A stretch of DNA of 47,530 nucleotides from the NCBI GenBank assembly GCA_964467255.1, contig CAYXPR010000014.1:1-47530 (forward strand), in the 5' to 3' direction. The notes beneath the pieces are model-generated. The model was given only the letters and a program-made list of their open reading frames with translations. It did no database searches and was not told where the DNA came from. Positions 7,844 through 15,545 of the stretch are shown piece after piece. This DNA is from CAYXPR01 sp964467255. Lineage in GTDB: Bacteria; Pseudomonadota; Alphaproteobacteria; Rickettsiales; RGZB01. Both the position numbers and the translations under genes were made by a program. The number at the start of each line of letters is the position of its first letter. Position 1 is the stretch's first letter.

Positions 7844-8186
7844 GTAACCTTCTAAAATTCTCACAAAATTAAAGTCCTCTAAAACTAACGCGCACACCGT
7901 TCACCTGCCTACTATTTACAAGTGAACTCCCCTGCAAGACTCAATCAAACGGGATACATTCCAATTGTAGGATTTCAAAGCACTTTAGGTTTTGTGTAGG
8001 ACTTTTTTGACGAAGTGTGGCATATGTGCACCGGCCTATTTTGTTGAGTTTTCTGGCTTTTTTATAGAAATGTAAGCATAGATACTGGGATATAAAGGGA
8101 ATTATTAACAAATTCTTAATTTTTCATTTTTTATTTTAATAAGCTTCTGTACACTGCATGATGTTTTCAGATAGTTGAGAGGCTAA
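7844..8186. other. Divergent intergenic region
   Basis: This 343-base A+T-rich stretch separates the two arms of the signalling island and must hold both promoters. I see no convincing -35/-10 pair. It contains the sequence GCATATGTGC at 8020-8029, identical to ten bases of the palindrome at 7246-7261, and GAGAGG just before the ATG at 8187. No ORF with a ribosome site was found in it. Confidence 0.6.
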
Positions 8187-8861
8187 ATGCGCCCTGAAGC
8201 CGAGATAAACGCGCTGAATAGATGCTCTGATTTTCAAAAAGGAGTCGTGTCTCTTGATATGAAAAAGTACTCCTATTGGGATGAATTGTCGGATATTTAC
8301 TACACGTGGGATCCCGATTCGGTTCATATTGAAGAATATCTGAAAATCAGACAGGATACATATGCTCAGTATCTTGGTCTGGAGTCGTACCCTTACATTG
8401 AAGATGTGGATAGCCGAAGCCGTTCATTGTTAGCGGTGAAATCTGGTCACTGTATTGGCGGCGTTAGGATTACTGTTGGCAACGATATAAAACCCGCCCT
8501 CCTTCCACTTGAAGATAAAAGATTTAAACTCAGAAATTTGCTTCCGGAAATTGATTTTGATTCGTGCAATTATGCGGAGGCTAGTAGGTTGGCTTTTTTA
8601 CCAGAGTATCGGACGGGTAGGCAGACGACAGCGCTTTTTAACGAAGTCATAAAAAAATGCAAAGAGTTAAACGTAGAGTATCTTTTTGCAACGACAAGAA
8701 AAACACACGCAATGAGGTATCGCATCATCTGCAAGTATTTGGGCGGCATAAAATATGACTTTAGAGAAGATATCGATGTACCCGACAAGGAAGTGTATGG
8801 TGGTGTTCGGATGTATCTTTCGATAATGTCCTTCAATGAGAACATCAAACCACTTACGTAA
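8187..8861 (+). CDS. LuxI/FeeM-like acyltransferase (acyl signal or N-acyl amino acid synthase)
   Basis: 224 residues, no signal peptide. The order of charged landmarks matches the autoinducer-synthase branch of the GNAT fold: IRQDTYAQY (Arg55), EDVDSRSRSLLAV (Asp73, Asp75), GGVRIT (Arg94), then EASRLAFLPEYR (Glu131, Arg134) and a helix rich in Thr/Lys/Arg before MRYRIICKYLGG. LuxI enzymes make acyl-homoserine lactones, and FeeM-type relatives join acyl groups from acyl carrier protein to amino acids; the sequence does not tell which. GAGAGG precedes the ATG at 5 bases. The gene leads the rightward arm, followed by a TonB receptor and a methyltransferase. No LuxR-type receptor is in the window. 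Family placement is fairly secure; substrate is unknown. Confidence 0.75.
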   Translation: MRPEAEINALNRCSDFQKGVVSLDMKKYSYWDELSDIYYTWDPDSVHIEEYLKIRQDTYAQYLGLESYPYIEDVDSRSRSLLAVKSGHCIGGVRITVGNDIKPALLPLEDKRFKLRNLLPEIDFDSCNYAEASRLAFLPEYRTGRQTTALFNEVIKKCKELNVEYLFATTRKTHAMRYRIICKYLGGIKYDFREDIDVPDKEVYGGVRMYLSIMSFNENIKPLT

Positions 8862-8894
8862 TGCGTAGTTGCTAATTTTATGCGGAGGACTGAG

Positions 8895-10865
8895 GTGAAA
8901 AAAAGTTGTAAAAATATATTTGCCGGGTGCAGCTTGGCGGCGCTGGTTTTTTCAGTTGATGCATTTGCGCAGGATGGGGCTGATTTATTGGATTTGCCAT
9001 TAGAAAAGCTTATGAACATCGAAGTTACTTCCGTTTCCAAGCGCCCTGAAAAACTGATGAACGCTGCGGCGGCGATTCATGTTATCACGCAAGAAGATAT
9101 ACGCCGCTCAGGTGCAACATCGCTGCCGGAGGTTCTGAGGCTTGCGCCCGGCCTTAATGTTGCGAGGACAAGTGCAAATCAATGGTCAATTTCGGCGAGG
9201 GGGTTTAATGCCGGATTTGCAAATAAGCTGTTGGTTTTGAAGGACGGCAGAACGATTTACACTCCTTTGTTTTCAGGTGTTTATTGGGATACCCAAGACA
9301 TCGTCATGGAAGATATAAAGCAAATCGAAATTATTCGGGGCCCTGGCGCAACCCTATGGGGCGCCAACGCGGTTAATGGTATTATTAACATCATTACGAA
9401 GGATGCTTCTGAAACGCAGGGCGAGCTTGTTTCGGCGGTTGTTGGCAATAAAGATCGTGCTATTGTTGCAGGCCGCGCGGGTGGAAAAAAAGATAATGCT
9501 AATTACCGCACTTACGTGAAGCATTCAAGGAGAGCAAGCGAAGACACAATTACCAAAATGCAAGGTAATGATTCATGGCATAACAGTAGTGCAGGCTTTA
9601 GACTAGATGAGCAGTCTTCACCGCAGAGCAAACTTACTGTCATAGGCGATGTGTATGCGGGGGAAGAAGACCAGGACTTGACACTACCAGCCATTCCCTC
9701 AGGTCAGCGGACACTTGATGAACTAAATTTTTCTGGCGCGAATGTGTTGGCAAAGATTGAACGTAAGCTTGATGATGGTTCGAATATCAAATTGCAGACG
9801 TATTATGACCGCACAGTACGCAACTACGATTTGCTTGACCAGACCATTAATACGCTCGACGCTGAAATGCAGCATACAATTAATGTGGGTGATAGGCAGG
9901 AATTTGTTTGGGGTGGCGGTTACAGGCTTGTTTTTGACGAATTAGATGGCAGCAGTCGCATCAGCTTCACTTCAAGCGAGCGTTACACCCAGTTGTATAA
10001 TGCGTTCGTACAAGATACGATTGCCCTGCAGCCAGAGAAATTCTTTCTGACGGTTGGGTCTAAGATTGAGCATAATGATTTTACTGGCGTAGAGTTTCAG
10101 CCGAGCGCAAAACTCGCATACCATATTGACGATAGCCAAACGTTGTGGGGGGCCGTTTCTAGGGCTGTCCGTACCCCGAGTCGTGCAGAAGACGACATAC
10201 AGTTAATTGTAGGAACTGTTCCGCCGGGGGTGTTCATACGCCAGCAGGGTGATAGTGCTTTTGAATCTGAAGATGTTATTGCGTATGAGCTTGGCTACCG
10301 TTCAAAGCCGACCACCGATATATCCATTGATGTTGCCACTTTCTACAATGACTATACTAATTTAAGAAGTGCAGAGGTCGGTGCGCCAGTGTTGGAGCCG
10401 GGTGGTTTTTTTGTACCAGTTTCTCCAGATAATAAGGGCAAAGGTGAGGCTTACGGTGTTGAAATCGGCTCCACATGGGATGTACGAAGTGACTGGAAGT
10501 TGAGTGCGAACTACACTTTTTTAGTACTCACACTGCATACCGATTCCTCAAGTACAGACACGGAACTTGCTAAAGATGAGCGTCGTTCTCCAAAAAATCA
10601 GTTTAATATTCGCTCTCTGTATAATATTACGCCAGAAATTGAATGGGATAACACAGTGTATTATGTAGATAATATCTTAGGTGTTCCGGCGTATGTCCGG
10701 GCCGATTCACGCGTGGGCTGGAAAATGAATCAGGACGTATCTTTTGACTTAGTGGGACAGAATCTTTTTGACGATGTACACCCAGAATTTTCGCCATTGC
10801 TTCATTCTACGCAGGCATCTCAGATTGGTAGGAGCGTGTACGGAAAAGTGACGGTGAACTTCTAG
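8895..10865 (+). CDS. TonB-dependent outer-membrane receptor, second copy
   Basis: About 656 residues. I chose GTG at 8895 over ATG at 8880, because GGAGG (8884-8888) lies 6 bases upstream of the GTG and the product then begins with a clean signal peptide (MKKSCKNIFAGCSLAALVF, cleavage after DAFA). Next comes the 'LPLEKLMNIEVTSVSKRPEK' lead-in, the plug (IHVITQEDIRRSG, VLRLAPGLNVAR, SISARGFN, IEIIRGPGATLWGANAVNG), and a barrel ending in Phe (KVTVNF). The same family as the receptor at 4732-6783, with easily seen similarity through the plug and several barrel strands. It follows the acyltransferase by 33 bases and precedes the methyltransferase by one base. Transport or sensing of that pathway's product is a reasonable inference, not shown. 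Confidence 0.93.
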   Translation: MKKSCKNIFAGCSLAALVFSVDAFAQDGADLLDLPLEKLMNIEVTSVSKRPEKLMNAAAAIHVITQEDIRRSGATSLPEVLRLAPGLNVARTSANQWSISARGFNAGFANKLLVLKDGRTIYTPLFSGVYWDTQDIVMEDIKQIEIIRGPGATLWGANAVNGIINIITKDASETQGELVSAVVGNKDRAIVAGRAGGKKDNANYRTYVKHSRRASEDTITKMQGNDSWHNSSAGFRLDEQSSPQSKLTVIGDVYAGEEDQDLTLPAIPSGQRTLDELNFSGANVLAKIERKLDDGSNIKLQTYYDRTVRNYDLLDQTINTLDAEMQHTINVGDRQEFVWGGGYRLVFDELDGSSRISFTSSERYTQLYNAFVQDTIALQPEKFFLTVGSKIEHNDFTGVEFQPSAKLAYHIDDSQTLWGAVSRAVRTPSRAEDDIQLIVGTVPPGVFIRQQGDSAFESEDVIAYELGYRSKPTTDISIDVATFYNDYTNLRSAEVGAPVLEPGGFFVPVSPDNKGKGEAYGVEIGSTWDVRSDWKLSANYTFLVLTLHTDSSSTDTELAKDERRSPKNQFNIRSLYNITPEIEWDNTVYYVDNILGVPAYVRADSRVGWKMNQDVSFDLVGQNLFDDVHPEFSPLLHSTQASQIGRSVYGKVTVNF

Positions 10866-10866
10866 C

Positions 10867-11805
10867 ATGGTGGGAGGCAAGCCTCAGCGAACTGCATATA
10901 AAAATGTTAGCCAAACTGCGCTGTTGATTGCAAAAGCGCAAGTGTTTATTTATCACGATAGTAAACGCACAGAACTTGTTTCCGACGATGCTGCGCGTAT
11001 TAGTCTTTCGCTTGTTGAGGCTTATAGCGGAAGTAAGGTATTTGAAAAATACCTTGTGTCGAATTTTTTTTATCGCTTTTTTATAGGTACGATGGAGCGG
11101 GTGGTTTACCCTGAAGTCATATTGCATTACGCAGTTCGTAAAAAGGTAATAGAAAGGCAAACCCGAATATTTCTTGCAAAAAATCCATCGGGTCAGGCGG
11201 TGATGCTTGCAGGTGGACTGGATTCGCTTTTTACCAGACTTCACAAAGAATATCCTGATGCACTTTTCTTGGAACTCGACCAAGAGAGCACTCAGGTGCT
11301 CAAAAAAGATGTGGTTCAGAAAAACTTTTCACCATCTAAAAATCTTATTTTTTATCCCGCTGATTTTTCTAAAGAAAACATTGATTCCGTTCTTGGGGAT
11401 GTACGTGCGTTTCAAAGCGAGAAACCGACTCTTTTTATAGCTGAGGGACTAACAATGTACCTTGAGGAAAGAGCGGTAAGAAATATTTTTAAATCAATTC
11501 GGCGAACTGGCAAATCAAGCAGTCGATTTATTTTGTTCACGTTTATGGAAGCCCCGAAGATGAAAAACCTCACATCTGGCATATCAAATGGCCTCTCTGA
11601 TGTTTGGTTAAAAAGTAAAGGTGAGCAGTATAAATGGTCATTTGAAAGGGAAAGAATTAAAACTTTCTTAGATAGTGAGGTGTTTGCAGTACTGTCGACA
11701 GAGAGTTGCCATGATTTAAAAAAGCCATACTTATCACCATCAGGTTATAAAAAGGTGTTATCTACTAGAGATGAAAATATATGCCTTTGTGAATCATTAA
11801 GTTAA
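10867..11805 (+). CDS. LCM-type SAM-dependent methyltransferase
   Basis: 312 residues. Landmarks of the leucine-carboxyl-methyltransferase superfamily: 'AVMLAGGLDSLFTRL' (SAM-binding glycine motif), 'DALFLELDQESTQVLKK' (acidic end of strand 2), 'LIFYPADFSKE' and 'PTLFIAEGLTMYLEERAV' (family signature EGxxMYL). These enzymes methylate carboxyl or hydroxyl groups of diverse molecules. The ATG at 10867 lies one base after the TonB receptor stop and has only a weak ribosome site, so translation is probably coupled. With an acyltransferase two genes upstream, methyl-esterification of an acylated product is an attractive guess. The gene is A+T-rich. The substrate is not deducible. Confidence 0.8.
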   Translation: MVGGKPQRTAYKNVSQTALLIAKAQVFIYHDSKRTELVSDDAARISLSLVEAYSGSKVFEKYLVSNFFYRFFIGTMERVVYPEVILHYAVRKKVIERQTRIFLAKNPSGQAVMLAGGLDSLFTRLHKEYPDALFLELDQESTQVLKKDVVQKNFSPSKNLIFYPADFSKENIDSVLGDVRAFQSEKPTLFIAEGLTMYLEERAVRNIFKSIRRTGKSSSRFILFTFMEAPKMKNLTSGISNGLSDVWLKSKGEQYKWSFERERIKTFLDSEVFAVLSTESCHDLKKPYLSPSGYKKVLSTRDENICLCESLS

Positions 11806-11878
11806 CTGACTTTTTGTTAAGGAAATATTAATGTTTCTACATTAGCTTCAACGAGTTAGTGCAGCACCATAGGCCAAA

Positions 11879-13450
11879 ATGAAAACACTTAGCAATATAT
11901 TTTCTGCTCTTTCCATTCGCCGCAAATTATTGTGGGTGATAATGGCTACCAGCATGGTAACGCTTTTGCTGACCTGCGCCTTCTTCATTGCTTATAACAT
12001 TATTGATACACGCAGTCGCATGGCGCAGGAGCTAAACCTGCTGGCGAAAGTCATTGGCAGCCGCAGCACGGCAGCGCTTACATTTAGCGACAATCAAATG
12101 GCGAATGAGAATCTCGCAGCGCTCGGCGAGAAGAAGGCCATTATTTCAGCCTGTATTTACGATATGGAAGGCAAGCCCTTCGCCACATACAAACGGCAGG
12201 GCGGCGGCGGCGTGGCATGTCCGCCGCATCAGGATATTCAGGGGCATGATTTTACGGCGAATGATTTAAGCCTGCGCGAGAACATTGTACTCGACGGCGA
12301 AGTGGTCGGCAGCATGTATATCCGTTCGGATCTTGGCGAACTGAAAGAGCAAATCACGCGCTACACCACTTACGTGCTGGCATTCATGCTGCTGGGCTGG
12401 CTGGTGGCGTATTCACTTTCCTTCACACTGCGTAGCATTATTTCTGCGCCGATTATGCACCTCGTGCAAACGGTGAAGGAAATTTCGCAGAATAAAAACT
12501 ACACCATCCGCGCCCGCAAAACCACAAAGGACGAGCTCGGCACCCTGGTGGATAGCTTTAACGGCATGGTGACGCAGATTCAGGAGCGCGACATTGCGCT
12601 GCAAAAAGCCAAAGAAGACCTCGAACTGCGCGTGGTGGAGCGTACGCAGGATTTGGAAATTGCCAAAGAGCAAGCCGAAAAAGCTAATGAAGCGAAAAGC
12701 CAATTTTTGGCAAACATGAGTCATGAGCTCCGCACGCCGATGCATGCAATTTTAAGCTATGCCAGTTTCGGTATGGATGAAATCAACGATGCACCCAAGG
12801 AAGAAATTTATAAATATTTCCAGCGTGTGCACGACAGTGGTTCGCGCCTGCTGGCGCTGCTGAACAATCTGCTAGACCTCTCTAAACTTGAGGCAGGAAA
12901 AATGCAATTTGATATGCAAAAAGGCGACCTTGAAAAACCTGTTTCTGTGGTGGCGCGCGAACTGCAAATGCTGCTGGATGAAAAGGGTCTGCAGCTCGAA
13001 ATCGTGAAAGACAAAACGGTGGATACGCATGTGATGTTCGATTCCAGCCGTGTGGTGCAGGTGGTGTATAACCTGTTCTCGAACGCGATTAAATTCTCGC
13101 CGGCCAAAAGCAAAATTACCGTTTCTTTTGAAGAGGTTGAGTTTGCCAATAAAGCAGGCGAAATGGTGCGCGGCGTGGCGGTAAAAGTGTCTGACGAAGG
13201 CATCGGCATTCCTGAAAACGAGCTTGAGGCCGTGTTCGATAAATTCATTCAGAGCAGCAAAACCCATACGGGTGCCGGCGGTACGGGGCTTGGTCTTGCC
13301 ATCTGCCGCGAGATTGTGCATGAGCATGGCGGCCGCATCTGGGCGCAAAATAACCCTGAAAAAGGCGCTACATTTACGTTTGTCATTCCGCGGTCAATCA
13401 GGCATAATGAGCCGTCGCGCGATGCGATGAAAGAGGAGTTAGCAGCATGA
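11879..13450 (+). CDS. CHASE8-HAMP sensor histidine kinase
   Basis: 523 residues. A membrane segment lies at about 18-40. The periplasmic domain (about 41-155) matches CHASE8, the sensor of YfiN: 'LAKVIGSRSTAALTFSDNQM', 'NENLAALGEKKAIISACIYD', 'GKPFATYKR'. A second membrane segment is at about 163-183, then HAMP (about 175-235), a coiled coil (IQERDIALQKAKEDLELRVV), HisKA with intact NMSHELRTPMHAI (His282), and HATPase with N-box YNLFSNAIKF (Asn402), DEGIGIP (Asp439) and GTGLGLAI. YfiN itself carries a diguanylate cyclase after HAMP, so here the YfiR-responsive sensor type is wired to phosphorelay. It overlaps the response regulator by ATGA. The 73-base gap from the methyltransferase allows read-through or a separate promoter. 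The domain calls are firm; control by the nearby YfiR-like proteins is inferred. Confidence 0.9.
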   Translation: MKTLSNIFSALSIRRKLLWVIMATSMVTLLLTCAFFIAYNIIDTRSRMAQELNLLAKVIGSRSTAALTFSDNQMANENLAALGEKKAIISACIYDMEGKPFATYKRQGGGGVACPPHQDIQGHDFTANDLSLRENIVLDGEVVGSMYIRSDLGELKEQITRYTTYVLAFMLLGWLVAYSLSFTLRSIISAPIMHLVQTVKEISQNKNYTIRARKTTKDELGTLVDSFNGMVTQIQERDIALQKAKEDLELRVVERTQDLEIAKEQAEKANEAKSQFLANMSHELRTPMHAILSYASFGMDEINDAPKEEIYKYFQRVHDSGSRLLALLNNLLDLSKLEAGKMQFDMQKGDLEKPVSVVARELQMLLDEKGLQLEIVKDKTVDTHVMFDSSRVVQVVYNLFSNAIKFSPAKSKITVSFEEVEFANKAGEMVRGVAVKVSDEGIGIPENELEAVFDKFIQSSKTHTGAGGTGLGLAICREIVHEHGGRIWAQNNPEKGATFTFVIPRSIRHNEPSRDAMKEELAA

Positions 13451-14478
13451 GTGAGAATCCGATAAAGGTATTAGCGGAGAAAACCAAACTGATTGACCGG
13501 CCCATTCGGGTGCTGGCGGTGGACGATGAGGAGTTCAACCTCGAAATCCTCATGAAGCACCTGAAAAAAGCAGGGTATGATTCCGTTGGCGTGCGCGACG
13601 GTGAAGAAGCATGGGAATATTTGAATCAGCATCCGGGTGAAATCGATATCCTGCTGCTCGACAAAATGATGCCGCGCATGGATGGCATGGAAGTGCTCCG
13701 CCGCGTGAAAGCGCATCCTGATCTTAAAGAAATTACGGTGATTATGCAGACGGCTTCCGTTGGCACGCAGGAACTCATCAGCGGTATTTCCGCTGGTGCG
13801 TATTATTACCTGACGAAGCCTTACGCTGCAGAAGTGCTCATTTCCATTGTGAACGCCGCTGCGAAAGACCACAAAAACAAGCAGGCTCTGAAAAAGGAAC
13901 TGTTCAAGAAGGATTTAATGTTCGGCATCATCACGAGTGCCGAATTTGAGTTGCAGACGATTGATCAGGCGCGTGCTCTGGCGGCGTTTATCTCAAACTT
14001 CTATAGCGAACCTGCACGCGTAATTGTGGGGCTGGCCGCGCTGCTGATGAACGCGATTGAACATGGTAACCTTGGGATTGGTTATGAAGAAAAAAGCCGC
14101 TTGGTGTCAGAAGGCGCGTTTGAAACGGAAGTAGAGAAGCGCTTGGCATCCCCCGCCTATGCGAGCAAAAAAGTGCGCGTTAGCCTGAACCACACGCCGG
14201 AAAAAATCACCGTGCATATCCGCGATGATGGTGCTGGGTTTGACTGGCAGTCTTACATCGACTTTGACCCGCGCCGTGTGACAGACCCAAATGGCCGCGG
14301 CATCGCTATGGCAAATATCATGGTGCCGGGCGCGATTGAATTTATCGGCAAAGGTAATGAAGTAAAATATATCATTAACCTAAAAGACCAATGGGCTGAT
14401 ACTATGCCGCAGCAGCTGAAGTCTGAAAACTTCCGCGTGGTTGAGAAAAAGGCTGACGAGACCCAGTCCAATTTTTAG
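13447..14478 (+). CDS. Response regulator with REC receiver and C-terminal HATPase domain
   Basis: 343 residues. Receiver at about 20-140: acidic pair Asp26/Asp27, phospho-acceptor Asp72 (LLLDKMMPRMDG), Thr102 and Lys124 (YLTKPY). The C-terminal part (about 165-315) has a GHKL ATPase fold: N-box GLAALLMNAIEHGN (Asn202), DDGAGFDW and GRGIAMANIM. This layout resembles anti-sigma/RsbW-type serine kinases more than histidine kinases, and there is no DNA-binding domain. The output may thus be phosphorylation or sequestration of a partner protein. The first four bases overlap the end of the upstream kinase (ATGA), so this is almost certainly its partner. No anti-sigma antagonist or sigma factor gene is adjacent. 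Confidence 0.87.
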   Translation: MSENPIKVLAEKTKLIDRPIRVLAVDDEEFNLEILMKHLKKAGYDSVGVRDGEEAWEYLNQHPGEIDILLLDKMMPRMDGMEVLRRVKAHPDLKEITVIMQTASVGTQELISGISAGAYYYLTKPYAAEVLISIVNAAAKDHKNKQALKKELFKKDLMFGIITSAEFELQTIDQARALAAFISNFYSEPARVIVGLAALLMNAIEHGNLGIGYEEKSRLVSEGAFETEVEKRLASPAYASKKVRVSLNHTPEKITVHIRDDGAGFDWQSYIDFDPRRVTDPNGRGIAMANIMVPGAIEFIGKGNEVKYIINLKDQWADTMPQQLKSENFRVVEKKADETQSNF

Positions 14479-14510
14479 CGTATAAAAACAAGTTTAAAAA
14501 TGAGGATGGT

Positions 14511-14948
14511 ATGAGCAACAAACCAGTTGTTGAGGCATTGAAAACAGCATTGGCGGATAATTACGCCCTATATGTAAAAACACAAAACTACCACTGGAAC
14601 GTGGAGGGGCCGAACTTTAAGGCGCTGCATCTGCTATTTGAAGAACAGTATACAGACCTTGCCGCTGCGATTGATACGATCGCGGAATTGATTCGCGGCC
14701 TTGGCGAAAAAGCACCGGGCACGTTTGCGGCCTACACCAAACAAACCACTATTAAGCCCGGGAATGAAGAAGCATCGGCTGACCAGATGGTGAAAGAGCT
14801 GACCAAAGACCAATCTGTGATTGAAAAAACGCTCCAGAAAGCCCTCGACGCTGCGCAAAAAGCGGGCGATGAAGTGGTGGCAGGTTTTATGGTGGAACGC
14901 CTGACAGTGCACCGTAAAGCGGCATGGATGCTTAAAAGTAGCCTTTAG
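14511..14948 (+). CDS. dps: Dps ferritin-like DNA/iron-protection protein
   Basis: 145 residues, close to the usual Dps length. The intersubunit ferroxidase ligands are all present at family spacing: His28 (NYHWNVEG), His40, Glu44, Asp55 and Glu59 (AAAIDTIAEL). Dps assembles as a 12-mer that oxidises and stores iron using hydrogen peroxide, protecting DNA in stationary phase. The short N-terminus lacks the Lys-rich tail that binds DNA in E. coli Dps, so direct DNA binding is doubtful. GAGGATG lies just before the ATG. It is 32 bases downstream of the response regulator, but its function is general and it need not belong to that system. Confidence 0.92.
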   Translation: MSNKPVVEALKTALADNYALYVKTQNYHWNVEGPNFKALHLLFEEQYTDLAAAIDTIAELIRGLGEKAPGTFAAYTKQTTIKPGNEEASADQMVKELTKDQSVIEKTLQKALDAAQKAGDEVVAGFMVERLTVHRKAAWMLKSSL

Positions 14949-15265
14949 CTAACTAATTGAAAAGTAAGCATATTGCGTGCGACTGGGGTGCTAATCCGCG
15001 ATTTTGCTAGACTTTCGCCCAAAAACCGCGTAAAACGGCCCCTGAGTTTGGTTTACTCTTTATTGATGACAGTTGACGTTTCAGGAGTTTTTCTCATGAG
15101 GCGTGTGCCTAATAAGCACAATATTTAAGATTATCGTTACCCGGTATTCTTGCATTTCCCCTGACGTTTCTAAAAAGAGGCAAGGTTTAATGCCTTTAAT
15201 TCAGACTCTGAAGGCTGTTCGCATAGTGCGGCAGTCATGTAACGCCAGTAAAAAAGGATACTCCT
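14949..15265 (+). promoter_or_regulatory. Long leader/intergenic region upstream of cspA
   Basis: 317 bases between dps and cspA. Long 5' leaders are typical of cold-shock genes, where they fold as temperature-sensing RNA. The stretch holds a TTGACG hexamer (15073-15078), the repeated sequence TGACGTTTC (15074-15082 and 15161-15169), and a 10-codon ORF with a ribosome site (15096-15128). I could not identify a convincing -10 element. Leader function is inferred from position. Confidence 0.35.
15096..15128 (+). CDS. Possible 10-codon upstream ORF in the cspA leader
   Basis: ATG at 15096 is preceded by AGGAG (15083-15087) at 8 bases and encodes MRRVPNKHNI followed by TAA. The ribosome site is good but the ORF is tiny, so it could occur by chance. 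If translated it could act as a leader peptide for cspA, 137 bases downstream. Confidence 0.22.
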   Translation: MRRVPNKHNI

Positions 15266-15478
15266 ATGGCTAATGGTACAGTTAAATGGTTCAACCCAAC
15301 AAAGGGTTTTGGTTTTATTCAGCCTGAGCAGGGCGGCCCTGATGCATTCGTGCATATCAGCGCAGTCGAACGTGCTGGCCTGACGACCTTGAACGAAGGC
15401 GCACGCGTAAGCTACGATCTGGTAACGGAAAAAGGTAAGACCTCCGCTGCTAATCTGAAGCTGATCCAAGCTGCATAA
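15266..15478 (+). CDS. cspA: CspA-family cold-shock protein
   Basis: 70 residues, the full length of a single cold-shock domain. It begins MANGTVKWFNPTKGFGFIQP with RNP1 (KGFGFI) and continues with RNP2 (DAFVHIS). The protein binds single-stranded RNA and DNA and works as an RNA chaperone at low temperature or in stationary phase. AAAGGA lies upstream of the ATG. A strong terminator follows the stop, so it is a single-gene transcript with a long leader. Bacteria often carry several csp paralogues; which one this is cannot be told. Confidence 0.95.
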   Translation: MANGTVKWFNPTKGFGFIQPEQGGPDAFVHISAVERAGLTTLNEGARVSYDLVTEKGKTSAANLKLIQAA

Positions 15479-15498
15479 TATTGCAGTTTTGATGCTTG

Positions 15499-15536
15499 AT
15501 ATCCCGGTAGTTGAAAAACTGCCGGGATATTTTTTT
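15499..15536 (+). terminator. Rho-independent terminator of cspA
   Basis: A 14-bp stem (ATATCCCGGTAGTT with AACTGCCGGGATAT, one G-U pair) closes a GAAA loop and is followed by six T. It lies 20 bases after the cspA stop. There is no matching T-run on the other strand, so it serves cspA rather than the converging dgkA. Confidence 0.88.
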
Positions 15537-15545
15537 GCCTTTTTT

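Noticed and set aside
8018..8031. TGGCATATGTGCAC as a sigma-54 promoter
   Set aside because: The GG and GC elements are 7 bases apart rather than the required 10.
8100..8186. A lux-box-type operator upstream of the acyltransferase gene
   Set aside because: I found no 18-20 bp dyad resembling ACCTGT-N8-ACAGGT, and no LuxR gene is present.
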